Shown one piece after another: positions 22,972-35,173 of a DNA stretch of 64,000 bases (position 1 is its first letter; the number at the start of each line of letters is the position of its first letter). The DNA is from Chlorokybus atmophyticus. Taxonomy: Eukaryota; Streptophyta; Chlorokybophyceae; Chlorokybales; Chlorokybaceae. The translations under genes were made by a program, and so were the position numbers. The notes beneath the pieces are model-generated. The model was not told the origin of the DNA. It ran no database searches and saw only the letters and a list, made by a program, of their open reading frames with translations. The stretch is taken from contig RHPI01003261.1 in NCBI GenBank assembly GCA_009103225.1, positions 62,001 to 126,000 of the forward strand. The letters run 5' to 3'.

Positions 22972-23751
22972 GCGCAACCTATAAATTACTCGGTATGTAA
23001 CATCGAGATTAGCTATATGTGCAAAATACATTGCGTATATGTTGCACATAGAGAGGTTGCATGATGCTCGTGTACGCATGTATCATGCTGACACGGAGTA
23101 CACTTTCCTTTGCACGGCACAGCGTAGCACAACCAAAGGTCATCTCAGTATTTGAGTAAAAGTATACACAGCAGCAAAGCAGAGCATGCGAAAAACGGCA
23201 TAAGGCTGCACTAAACCCAAAGCCGATGAGGTTATGCACGTGCATAACAAAACCATTCACAACCTCTCTTAAGTTGCAAACAAACGCACTCAAGTGTGCA
23301 TGCTCCAACATACTTTGTGTGCAGACGTGATGATTGTCTATAATACATAATTACGATCATGCTTGTGATGTGAAGTTTCAAGCCACACATGGTGTTTAAA
23401 TGTATGGTGCTATGGTTGTCTCTACCTTAAGCAGCAAGCACGAGCACAACCTACTCCACACCTACCCTCCAAGCAAGTGTTATGTCTCTAACCACATGAC
23501 TGCCACGGTGGGTGGCATTGCCACTGCGTCTCAGAAGCAAGCACCAAGCGTAAGCTCGCCATCCATAGTTGGACAGCATCCTGCTCTAATATCGACAATC
23601 GCGCTAATGCCATTGGCGCGAGTTGTGTCACCATGACAGCAACAAGCGATATCGCCCAGAAAAAGGGCCATAGCTTTCACCAGGCCAAGAACTTGCCCTT
23701 GCGCTGTTCTGGCCTGGTCTGGGCGGCGAAGTGGCGGCGGGCGTAGGCGTC
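22972..23751. other. Intergenic, no gene recognised
   Basis: This spacer lies between the retroelement and the Fes1-like gene. The last 100 bp is GC-rich and probably the promoter or leader. No supported coding sequence. Confidence 0.45.
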
Positions 23752-26059
23752 ATGGCTGGCCGGTGGCGCGTCGTTAGTGTGGCTGGTGCATTGCTTCTGC
23801 TATCTGCTGTCGCTCCCTTCACGGCGGCGCTGCAGCTCAAATGGATCCCCGCAGATCAGCTGAACGGCGAGGACCAGGCTGAGCCTGGCAGCAGGCTGGA
23901 GAGCGGCGCTACTTCATCGGCTATCATGGCTGTGGAGGATAGGGTTACTGAGGTGCGGGAGCAGCAGGAGGAGGAGGCGCCTGTGGATTTTGGCAACATG
24001 CAAAGCATGCTGCACTGGGCAATTGGTACGTGGCCAGCTTGCTAGTTTTGCATGCATGGAGTAGCATGATTGGACGGTGTTTGTTTTGTGTTTTGTTTGG
24101 CTGTCTACACAGTTTGATCTTGTTATCTTGATTTTGAGCTGTGGATAACTGCGCAGCCATTGTGCATGTGCTCGTCGGTAGATAGTGTCATTGTTCCGCT
24201 GCAAAAGTAAGGAGCGTGAAAGGTTGCAGCAGAGTGTACCGGTTTGGTGCTGTTTGGCAACGGTTAGTTCCATAGGTAACAGATGACTGGCTGGTTGCAC
24301 CGTTGATTGCATGGATACTGCCGCAAGCACAAAGTGGCACACATAGCCACGTGCCTGGCTGCAACTCCTTTAACAGACAACTCCTAAACTAGTTTAATTA
24401 CCTTTGGCGCCATGGTATGTCAGTATGTTTGCACTCGCAGTGTAGTTACCGTATGAAGTGAACTGTGCTTACACCCATCTGTTTCTTATAGGGCACTCAG
24501 ACCCCAACGAGTTGCATCGCCAAGCGCACACAAAGAAGACATTGGCAGAGTTGGAGCAGCAGCGTCAAGAATTAAAGGTGGCTGCTTGATGTACAATGCA
24601 TGCATGTGTTCTGTGCGCAGAAGAAGTCGGCTTGTGAGAGGTGTTGTCGATTGTGCTTATGTCGCCTCCTGCAGGAAGTGATGGACCTCTTGCGCCTCCC
24701 TTCAGACGCTGAACTCATGACAAGCTCTATCAGCGTGCTGACAAACGAAACAAGCCCTGACATTGAACGGGAGCAGGCATTGCAGGAACTCCTGTATCTG
24801 GTGGAGCCCATTGATAATGCGAACGGTGCGTACACCACACTGGCATCTATGATGCTAAGGCATCTGGTGAAGAACAATACAAAATGTCTTGATTGCCGCT
24901 TGCCTTTGCAAGTTGCTATATGCTCCGCCTTGGTCAGTCGCGTTATGTACGACAGTTTACTTGGCCCATGTCCCCCCCCCCCGCGCGCGAGCGCGCGCGG
25001 TAGGTTGTTAACACTGTTTTTGTCTCAGACTTGCACAAGCTTGGTGGGCTTGAGGTGCTGGCGGGGTACTTGAGTGATTCCATACCTAGCTTACAGACAA
25101 CAGCTGCCTGGGCGTTGGGCACAGCCGCATCGAACAACCCGCTCGTGCAGGGTCAGGTATGCAACTGGCCGTGCAACCATCAGGTTGTTCCAACGATAGG
25201 AGAGTGTTAAGATGTCAAGTTTCAACAGATACTTGAGCTGGGTATCTTGGGAAAGCTGTTGCAAATGGTGGACACGAGTGATGTGGAGGGGCGTGTCAAG
25301 GGGCTGTTTGCCATCTCAGGTATGTGTTGGTCATGCATGACAGTGCATGCAGGGGTGGTCTGGCAGCATAGTGTTTGCCAGATACAGCAGCTGCAATGCA
25401 CTGAAGCAGAACAATGTTGTGGCAGCTGTCACACGCAACAACCCTGCAGCAGTCAAGGCGCTACAAGTCCTGGGTGGAATGGAAACTCTCCGCAACATCA
25501 TCTTGGACCCAGGCAAGGCACACCCAATTTGCATGCTCTCGGATGTGTGTAGCGGTTATGATTGGTTACATGGTTTTGCTGCCAGTGGCTCTGGTTTCTA
25601 TACTTGCTGATATTGACAGAGGCGGAACTGAGGCTCAAGCGAAAAGTCGTCTCATTGCTCGCTGATTGGCTACAAGACGGTAGCCTGTCTGTTGAAGCGC
25701 TCAGGAATGATACAATCGCCTGCGCATTTGTACACGCGTTGCAGCAACCTGATTGGGACTTGCGAGAAAAGGTATGATTTGCAGGGATGAACATCCAGTC
25801 GCTCATGCCCATCTGCACATACAAGGTTGTTTACCTGTTCACATGTACTGCGCAGTCTTTGCTTGCTATTCAGCTGCTTGTGGAGCAGCCGATGCACGAG
25901 CAGCTGTTTGCAGCATGCCCGCCGGCGTCTGCAATTGAACAGGTGCAAAGCGAGTTGACAGCTGCGCTTGAAGAAAATGGGGCGGATTTTAATGAAAGCT
26001 ACATGGCTGACCTACATAGTTTGTGTAGCTCTGTTCTAAGACACGTGCAGACTTCTTGA
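23752..26059 (+). CDS. Fes1/HspBP1/SIL1-type Hsp70 nucleotide exchange factor, secretory
   Basis: Eight exons join in frame: 23752-24025, 24492-24577, 24675-24825, 25029-25156, 25229-25319, 25426-25512, 25620-25771, 25874-26059. They give 384 aa. The first about 27 residues form a signal peptide (RVVSVAGALLLLSAVAPF). The Fes1 N-terminal motif MQSMLHWAIGHSDP follows, then armadillo repeats: PIDNANDLHKLGGLEVL, TTAAWALGTAASNNPLVQ and VTRNNPAAVKALQVLGG. The family clamps the nucleotide-binding lobe of Hsp70 to release ADP. The signal peptide points to the ER lumen and a BiP partner (inference). No KDEL-like tail is visible. Intron 6 appears to be GC-AG (donor CAG|GCAAGG at 25512/25513). Confidence 0.92.
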
Positions 26060-27253
26060 TGTTGATGGAGGTGTAGTTTTATGGCTATTGGTGGTTTAGG
26101 CTGAGGTGCAAATAGTTTCATGTACATAAGGGAGTGGCTTGCAAGGAGTGCTCGAGTTGCTTTGGTAACAACCTTGGTTGCAATAATTGCATGGTTTTGG
26201 GGGATAGACTAATAAATCACGCTGCAAGATGCAGACAATCATGCTGGATTGCACATGATATCACGTGTTACATACACACCAGATCCGGTCATAGAATTGT
26301 CTTCGAGCATAAGTTAACCAGAAATGAAAACCATGGCTGAGCAGATTGAATTTATTCTTTCCCTCCTTTGAAGGTTGAGTTGTTTGCTTTTGTGTGTAAC
26401 TACACAAACGTACCGGTTACAACTACAAGTAGCAAACAACTTGCGTCGCGATGACCCCATGCACATAAATAAACGTTACTACTACAGTGTACTGCACCTT
26501 TTTCAACAATGGCATGCCGTACACAGCAGCAGTGCATGCCATGCACTGCTATGTATATTGTATGGTACAGTATACATATAAGAAATAATACGATGTAGTG
26601 CACGTTGCAGTTGAGAGAAAGAGCGACATGCTACTAAAAAGTCAGCAATGGGCTAGTTTACATTGTAAGAATAGAAGAAGAAGACAATCAACAACGAACA
26701 TAACGCTTTCACGCAAGACGGCAACTCCATTCCTTGCAATCAATTGCATTACACACTACATATATCAAGCCCTGATATGGCACAATTGCCCAAATTAACA
26801 TTGATGATAAGAATTTTATTTCAGATGCTAAACGTGCAATGAGCCTTGAGCAATGACCATATTATGCGAACAGTTCAATTCGAGGTTGGCATCATATTAA
26901 AATACTTACATACTTAATCGTGTGTTACATTTGCAACCATTACTGCAGAGACAAGCTTCGTATTTTTGTATTTGCTGACATAATGTATCAGCCCATCTGC
27001 CCCCCACCCTCCCCCCCTTAAACGCCCCTTGCTGTGCATTACTGACAATCACGGGACTTAACAATAATGCATGAAAATAATGACTAAAAATTACATAGCG
27101 TGTAGCAGCAATCTATATATATTCAACTGCATGATGATGTACATAATTGCACATATTTTACAAAGCTGATACTAGCATTCGCTGATAGCAAGCGAATACG
27201 TTAATAATACTGTGTGTTATGATAGCCCTTGGGTGGGGGCTTTGATAGCTATA

Positions 27254-27677
27254 CAGTATAACCTCGATAAGTGCATATTCGATTAGTGCATAACCGCGTT
27301 TAGGGCATAAATTCGGCCATCACCGACGTCTTCAGGGGCAAGACCTGTGCATTAAGAGCATATGCACTTGTTGATAAGTGCATACTATGAGATGCCTAAC
27401 CTTTGGTGTGTCTATGCACTTATCAAAGTGAATTACGCTTGAGTTACAGACAAATTACGATTACAATGTATAATAGTTACGGTCGTACACATTACAGCGT
27501 AACTCAAGATCAGGTTTACTCAATAAGTGCATAGGTTATGCATTCATGCCAAGCCTAAGTGCATAATGTATGCACATAAAGCGGGTGCATAATTATGCAC
27601 TTAACGACGATGCATAAACGCGATAAGTGCATACATAAGCCTGTTCCCGATGGTATGCACTTATCGAGGTTAGACTG
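27254..27677. mobile_element. pogo/Tc1-mariner-like MITE
   Basis: The 424-bp element has near-perfect 24-bp terminal inverted repeats. The left end reads CAGTATAACCTCGATAAGTG; the right end is its complement with one change. It is flanked by TA on both sides (27252-27253 and 27678-27679), the target duplication of the Tc1-mariner/pogo superfamily. Inside are many copies of GTGCATA and TATGCAC in both orientations. It has no coding capacity, so it must have been moved by a transposase elsewhere. Confidence 0.85.
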
Positions 27678-27695
27678 TAACACAATTTTTTCCGC

Positions 27696-27804
27696 GGACC
27701 AGCCCTGGTCCGCACGTGCGGACCGGGGTCAAAACACCCGGGCGGCTTAGGGTTCGGACTAGGGTTCCCCGCCTTAGTCTGCACATAAGGACCAGGGCTG
27801 GTCC
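27696..27804. repeat. GC-rich palindromes beside the MITE
   Basis: GGACCAGCCCTGGTCC (27696-27711) overlaps the 18-bp perfect palindrome GGTCCGCACGTGCGGACC (27707-27724). A related inverted copy, GGACCAGGGCTGGTCC, lies at 27789-27804. They could form a hairpin or be the ends of a second small element. Confidence 0.75.
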
Positions 27805-30354
27805 AAACAATATGTAATTGTCCCACGGTCCCCCGAAAACCGAACCAGGGTTGGTGACGCCAGTTGAACACCGTGTCAAAAAGCAATTGCAAGCGAGTAA
27901 TGTATCGTGTTATTGCTGCTCTAATGCGTAAAAGCATGAGCAATTACTGATTTGAATACTCTATACAATTGTTGCAATTGTTGTCATTTAAGCTAACAGT
28001 GTAGCCTACAACACAATGTATTTAACCGCATATATTATTTGATTTGGCTACACATTACACCTGTGCTATAATGGTGACATCATTCGTGATACTGTTATCA
28101 ACATTGATTTGTGTATTACGTCTCAAATATAACGCATATGTGTAGCACATCTAATGAAATGCACGCTTTGTGGAGTTTACCATGAAGCTAGTGCATAGGT
28201 TTTATGAAGGGCTATGCACATCGTAGAAGGTATAACTGAAGTCATCAAGAACAAAACCACGAGTGTCGGACCATGATGGCCACCACTTGAATTCTGCTGG
28301 TCAATCGAGCAACAAATTGAATGATGCATCGTACTGGTAATTGGACACCGAGCCCATTTTCAATTTCGCTATACCGAGGGTTCCCCGCGCTATATTCGGA
28401 CCGCGCGAACGCGACAAGCAGCAACTCTGGCGCGCGACAAGTGCGTGACAAGTGGCGGTAAGCAAGGCAATCTTGAACGAAACGACAGCCCCGCATGTGT
28501 CCCTACTGCCAGCAGGCCACTGGCCACCACTGTGTCGGACCACTGGCATGAGCCTAGGCTAAGCTGGGGTCACGCGACTTTACCTTCCCTCAACATGATC
28601 AATGTCTTGCTCCCATGACATCCAGCACGCACATCATTGCGCAGCTTTAAGGCATACGGCATTCAGTGCGTTAATGAATGCAGAATTGCCGGTATGTACG
28701 AGCTAATCTCCCCTCCCCTCTTCCCTCATCTTAATCTGCGGTGTTGGCATAGATTTTACATAAAATGCAACAATGCAAGTGGCTTACAGGTCTCAGCATT
28801 TGGCGTCACAAGGCATTGCGCGATGTAATGTATTGTAGATATCACTCGTTTATACTATACACATATAAGATCTCTTTCAGTATTAATGTGTTATGTGGCA
28901 TTGAATGAAAGCCATTTAAAGCGATCACGCTCATCAACGGCATGATATGCTTTAAAACAATCGGGAGAAAGGAGTGAAGGCGACAATATACAGCCACGCA
29001 AGTTGCTTTGCCAAAGCTGTGTTCAGTACGGTATTAAAATCAAAATATACGAGTTGCATAACAAACGCAACTCGACATGCAATTTAACCCTCGACGACAG
29101 AATATGTTGGACACAGAGGCGATTACTATTACCAGTATTGCAATTATATGCATATTTCACCAATGCGACAGTTTTAGATGAAAGGAGCCACAAGCTGGCT
29201 TGGTGTAAAGTGACAAATGTGCATTTTAGGTCGCTGAGGACTCCTCACGAAGGAAATCATGCGAAGGCAACACCCGGTGCGAAACGACCCCTATGTTATG
29301 ATGAAATGTGACTTTGCTGCTAGGCGCTCCCGACCTACACTCGACCATCGGATTCTGCCACTGCGGACCGAATCTGGTACATACAGAGTGTCATCTTCCC
29401 ACAAGACAAGAACAGTCACCGGTTTTCCCGCCCGAATCGAGCACTTTCGCCTCGCACGTGAGTCGATCGTGGTGACGAGACAGGCCTGTTTTGTTCAACA
29501 TGCGTCGTGCACCTGTCCCTTGTTTGACCTTGTCCGAGGGGCAGCCGATGACGAGGGACATGTGTGCAGTCCCTAGTCCCGACAAATATCAAACGGAAGA
29601 CTAACTTGCCGTGGTTGCGGTTACGTCACAGCAACAAAATGCAAGTTAATGAGGTTGACCGGGCAGATAAACAGCAGGAAACGGCTCAGCTGCCACATAA
29701 AAGTTTACTTTATACTATATTTTATATACAGTGGTTGGTGTGGCAGCCCTGCTTTGTGGCGGTGACAGGGGGGGGAGTGTAATAAACTCAACGTTTGTAT
29801 TGTCCAGCTTTGAAACCGCTGCGCTGTATGACACATTGCAGTTCAACTTGTGCTTCAAAGTAACTTGCACTGTTACGCCACAGACTGCCCTATGGCTTCC
29901 ATAGTAGACTCCTTCTTTAGGGAGGTGTACTGTACTACACTGTAGTATACTAGGCTTGAGTCTGGTCTAGAGCGTTACGGCCTAAGCCCCGACCAGGCCA
30001 CAAGGTAGCCTTCTCTCACTTAGGCGGCGCTATCCACGTGGCAGCCACAGAGCGAGTCTGTGCTTTTCCTCGTTCCGCCTCTCTGCTGCGCTTGCGTTTT
30101 ATTTTACCAATTCTTTTTCTGTCTCGTGTCTGTCTGTCTGTTTGCTCCAATGGCTACCACCAGCAGCATGATGGCCAGGGCTAGGCCTTTATATACCAGG
30201 CCTGAGCTTGCACCAGACCACAGGCATCATTGCCAGGCAGGAACAGACGCCACAGCTGCTCCGCCTGTTGCTCGTCGTGTAGGACTTAGCCGCCAGGAGG
30301 CTTGTTGTCTTTTGTGGGAGCGTAGGTGTGGTAGTCTTGCACACGCTTGGCGCC

Positions 30355-32238
30355 ATGGCTGCCAGGGTTGCTACTGTAGTAGTAGTAGTAGCTGTTGTCC
30401 TGTTGACCACCTCCTTCGCCTCATGCAGCGCCTCCTCCTCCTCCTCCTCCTCCTCCTTTGCGTCCACCTCAGTAGCAGCCCAAATTGGCCGCTGGTTCCT
30501 GAGAGGCAACCCCATTGCCGGTAAGCACAAGTCCCTCCCCTAACACAAACCCACATATCCACACACCTACATACCCACATTGCTCACCCAACCCAACATG
30601 TCCAACACATGTCAAATAGTACTCACCCGCCTCTCTCTCTCTCTCAGCAGACACGCAGTCTCTCTCCCCTCAGCCCAACAACGACACAGCATCCCCACAT
30701 AGGCGTTCCCTGTTAGCAACAGATTGCCGCGCTGGCGACACATTAGCTCTAAAGTCATATGGCACAAACTCCCCCTCTGGTCCCGGCACCCCCGTGTCGA
30801 GCTTCGCGTACTCCAACGTCGGCGGAAGCGGCACGTACAACAGCGTGGTCAACATGCAGAGCGCACCCGTGTGGCCGCCGCCGTGCGCACTGCCAAGCGC
30901 CGCATCATGCGTCAAAGCACCAAGAGTGAGTGTGTTTGTTGGGAGTGTTGGTTGTTACTCAACCCAACATGTGGACTCATGTGTGTATGCGTGGTTACAG
31001 GTGTCCAAGGGTGTTCTTGCCCCGTTTCATGAGGAGCAGTCTATGCACTTCAGGGGTCCACTGGAGCTGTACAACCTTGCTGTGTATTATCCCAATGGGC
31101 AGGGCTCGTGGAAGCGCGTGTCCAACTTTGACCGCTGCAGGTGGGTGGGGATGCGACACAACAATTGCACACATACACATTGTGTGGAACTTCAACTTCG
31201 ACTTCAACTTCATGCATGAGGCTCACTGTGTGTTTTTGCAATTGCAGTCAGTCCAACATGGGATTCCTCAACAACAAGGGCGGCGGCCCCTCCGGCGTGT
31301 ACACAGTATGTGGCGGGTCGAGCCAAAGTTGGGCTTCAGCCGATGGAAAACAGCCCGAAAAATCAAACACACGCTTCTCGGGCTCACTCGCAGCAGACGT
31401 AGAGGTGAGTATATCTGACACACACACCCACAACTTGCGACACACAAACCAACATGCAACTAACTCACCTCCATGGGTCTCAGGTCAATGCGATGACGGG
31501 TCAGGCTTGCACGGGTTCCGCGTGCGGGTTCTTCCGGGGTGTGGGACAGAGAGGGTGGGCGGGGAATGCCAAGGGTGAGAAGATGTTCGTGCTGAGGTTG
31601 AGGATGCCGAAGGCGGGAGGGACCGACACGCCCGCGGTGTGGCTACTCAATGCACAGGTACGGAAGTTACACACGCATCATGCATGTGTGTGCCAATGTG
31701 TGAATGCGCGCATGCGCATGTATGCCTGAGTGCGCTTGTGCATGCACACATGCATGCACGTGTGTGTGTGTGTGTGTGGGTGGGTGTGGGTGGGTACAAT
31801 TGTGTGCGTGCGCGTGTGTGTGTGCTTGTCTGCATGCGTACACGCAGGCGAGTGTGCATTGCATCGATGCACATGTTGCTTACCACACCATTCTTCCCAC
31901 AGGTCCCTCGTTCCGCCCAATACGGTTGCAACTGCCGCGGCATGGGCGGCGACGGCGGTTGCGGCGAGTTGGACATCATGGAAGTCCTCACCGATCCTTC
32001 TCGCAAGTCCCAATGCATCAGTCAAATCTACTCTTTCAAGGGTTCCACTGGCACGGGTGCCCACTACTTCATCCGACCCGTGAACAAAGCCGTGACGGTG
32101 TTTGTTGTCTTTGGAGCAGATGGGATGGTGAAGATATCGACCGCGGGGGCGGATAGTTTCGGGTTCCCGAGATACGTGCAGCAGAATGCGATATCGAGGC
32201 AGTTCTTCGCGCGCACGCAGGCTTCAGTCATCTTCTGA
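30355..32238 (+). CDS. TOS1-like secreted glycoside hydrolase (DUF2403/DUF2401 type)
   Basis: Six exons join in frame: 30355-30520, 30648-30925, 31001-31140, 31248-31404, 31484-31657, 31903-32238. They give 416 aa. The N-terminus has a hydrophobic Val-rich signal peptide (about 1-25) and a Ser-rich run. A DUF2403-like segment contains FAYSNVGGSGTYNSVVNM. The DUF2401-like catalytic half includes PLELYNLAVYYPNG, VWLLNAQVPRSAQYGCNC and CGELDIMEVL. The E-L-D-I-M-E pattern matches the ExDxxE active-site layout of GH16-like enzymes. TOS1 proteins are fungal and oomycete cell-wall beta-glucan proteins (established knowledge), so a wall or extracellular role is likely. No GPI signal is obvious. The family call rests on remembered motifs, not a search. 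Confidence 0.78.
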
Positions 32239-33329
32239 GTGGGTTGTGTTAAAAACCACACGCGTGACACACCGCTTGTGTGTCACGCTTGTGTGTAGCA
32301 GCGTAGGGGAGGGGAGTGTATGGGTGTATGGTATGGTGGACTGGAGTGAAGTGTATTGTGTGTTAGCAATTGTATTACTCCTGTACTATGGAGATATACC
32401 TCAGCCGCAGCTACCTCCAATTTTTGATTAGGGGGACTGCGTGCTAGTTGTAGCCGGCGTAGATACTGTTATAGTTTTGGTGTAGAGTAGCCCAATGCAG
32501 GGGAAGGTGGTTATGTACGCAAACCTGGCAAGAGCTGAAGGAGTTGTCTGAAGATGAATGTGCCAGCTGCAGCGGGAAGAGTCCAGGAGGAGAGAATAGT
32601 TACTAATAGGTTGTTACTACTATTACTACTGCAGTGCAGGCAACTACTGCACCCGGGCACTATGCCCATGCAACTGATTATAGCCGATAATGGTGATGTG
32701 TATGGCAACTTGTGGCTTTGTGTGCTTTGCGACATGTGACAGTTCAATTCCTCTTTGTGCTGTGGTTGCGACCATGCATGCTGAGGACATGCATGAATTG
32801 CACACATAGCATGAAGTTGACATCTTGGCCATAATATGACCAGGTGAGTGCACGCATAGGGCTTAACAAACTTCCCCGCCAAGTGATGGTGATGACCAGA
32901 CTAGAACACACCATGCACACTGACTTACGGCCACCATCATTGCACGGACCAGCTACTTAGTGCAACTGCTACGATGCGGATACCTATGTCCCTGTGCAAT
33001 GCATCTATGACTTGTTGCTTGCACACGCACTTCAATGACCACTACCATGTGCCAGCCTGTGACTATAGCGCAGCACAGCAGCTGTTCGCACAGAAGCTGA
33101 TCTAGTGTGTCAGCACAGTATGTTGCAAGACCACCAACGACACGTACACAAACATCCTCCGCCTCTGCTGGGAGAGTAAGTTTGACAAAGACCCCTCCAA
33201 ACCAGTACACACGCCAAAGACATCAGAAGCAAGCACCATATAATAATAAAGTTTAGCTGCATATGCACTGGCGTTTGTCCAAGGAATGTATACACAAGGC
33301 AGCATTAACACAACCTGTCTGCGGCGACG
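32239..33329. other. Convergent intergenic region
   Basis: This spacer lies between the ends of the TOS1-like gene and the unknown membrane-anchored gene. It has no supported coding sequence. Confidence 0.45.
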
Positions 33330-35173
33330 CTACCCGCGTCCCGCGAGCACGTCCGGCTGACCATTGTTGCCCTTTGTCGAGGGCGCCTGGCTGTAAAACT
33401 TCGACCGGGTTGTCGGCACGACGGGTACAACACTGGCCGGTAACTTCTTCTCTTGAGCAGAAGTTAGCTGTTTCGGGTTTGGGTTGATCACCGCCACCTT
33501 CTTCGCAACACCCTTGTTATTATTGTTGGCAGCATTGACCTTGATAGGCACACTCTTGTTCGTGCTGTTTCGCTGCTGCTGGTGAGTGTGTGCCACCTTC
33601 AACACAATTGCTGCAGCCCCAACAACTACCCCGAGCTTGATCAACAGTCCAAACCTCGAGCCCGAGCGGTTGTCTTTGGGTTGTGCGCCTACCGGCCTCG
33701 TAGCGGGTGGCTTCGGAGCTGATGTTGGAGGAGGGGGAGTTGTTGTTGTTGTGTCGGGTCGGGATGTTGGCGGGTGAGCTCGCGTGTTGGCTGTAGCTGC
33801 GGGTGTTGCTGTTGGAGGCTGAGGGGGGTTGCTGTTGGGTGGGGGGATGACGTCGGCGACCATACGGCCCTCATCGTCGCTCATCATGTTCTCGTCCGTG
33901 TGCGTCGGGCTGGCGAGGTTGACTTGCTCGTCTCCGTCCCGTAGCAGCCTTCCCTCCACCCTGGCTCTGCAAGACAGGGTAATGCATGTTGGGTGGTTGA
34001 TGCAATGTGTGACAGAGTGCACACGTGCAAGCATGTGCACGTACGGTCACACCCATGACAACGAGCGAATGCACATGCACATGTGTTTGCCCAATGTTTG
34101 TCCATGCTCGACCGTGCTCACACATACACACGTGCACACACGCGCACACAAGCCTGCACGCGAGCATTAACACACCTTGTGGGGGTTGAGGCGGAGGTCT
34201 TAGCTCGAGGGGCGCTCCTGACTTGTGGCTTGTTGGGTGTCACTGGTGCTGTCACAGCTGCAGCAAGCACACGACATGTGTGAGTGCAAGTGCGAGGGAA
34301 TTACCCTCCCCCCCAAACCCAACAGTGGTACACATTTCTCACTGTGAGACAAACCTGCCGGTTCGGGTACAGGTGCCGCTGAAATGGGCTCGGGCCTGAA
34401 CGATGTGTAGTTGTTCGGCCTGTTGATGCTGGCTGTCTCTGATAAGAAGGAATCCACCGCGCCTGGAGTGCCATCCTGCAAAAGCCACCAATGATGTTTG
34501 ACAAATCCCACCTGCTGTGCCAACAAAACAGCACGTCACGACACGTGCTTACATGTCCTTCTTGAAGAAGACGCACCAGAGCGCTCCGGCTTTCGTCAAT
34601 CGAGCTGAGAGCTGCCGCCTGTGTGCAAATGACAACACAAGAAAACAACACTGAGATATGACAAGCTCTTAGTCTTGAGCAAATGTAGTAGTACCCAGCA
34701 TGCAGCGCACATGTCGACCACTGCAGATGCATTGCGACAGTAACTCGCATGCAGCGTGTGAGCAATCAACACTACGGATGGAGATATGCCACACAAATAG
34801 AGACACCGCACGCTGCTCGCGTTAAGCACGCGGGTAGCTGTATGCGTTACGACGAAAAGTATTTAGAAAGCAAGAAATTGAACCTACCCACACAGGCATA
34901 CACATATGCATAAATGCACAGGTGCAAAGGGGGGAGAGTGCATGCCTGTTCAAGTCGCTGCTGCAGCTCAATGGCGTTCATCTGTCGCAGCTGCGCTTCA
35001 AGCGAGTCGAGTGCGAGGCGGACGCTGCTGAGTCGCTCACCGCTGGCGGCGCCTGAGGGAGAGTCCGCCAGGCTGTTGGTGTAGTCATACTCGTAGTCGC
35101 CGCTTGCCCCTGCCCCTGAACCAGGCCGCATGCCAGACGCCGACGACCGCACCTCAGACGACGCGTCGCCCAT
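33330..35173 (-). CDS. Unknown protein with a predicted membrane segment
   Basis: I do not recognise this protein. Supported exons on the minus strand: first exon from ATG at 35173 to about 34945, then 34618-34553, 34475-34355, 34257-34176 and 33966-33330 (stop). The junction after exon 1 is unresolved: the frame suggests an end near LQQRLEQA, but no clean GT donor sits there. The N-terminus is acidic and Ser/Gly-rich, followed by a short coiled-coil-like helix (LDSLEAQLRQMNAIELQQRL). The middle is a long Pro/Thr-rich linker. A hydrophobic segment (FGLLIKLGVVVGAAAIVLKV) is followed by a basic Asn/Lys-rich tail. A single-pass membrane anchor with a disordered stalk is the simplest reading. Confidence 0.6.

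Larger units (their letters stand above)
26060..30354. other. Long AT-rich intergenic region
   Basis: About 4.3 kb carries no recognisable gene. It contains a MITE (27254-27677), a GC-rich hairpin cluster (27696-27804) and long AT-rich stretches. A moderately GC-rich segment at about 29220-29580 has an open frame without a recognisable domain. The last 300 bp (30060-30354) is probably promoter and leader of the TOS1-like gene. Confidence 0.5.

Noticed and set aside
31639-32156. Cys/Val-rich or His/Thr-rich open frames
   Set aside because: They arise from a TG/CA microsatellite inside a TOS1-like intron; the same applies at 34.0-34.2, 44.3, 44.7, 45.7-46.0 and 52.8 kb.
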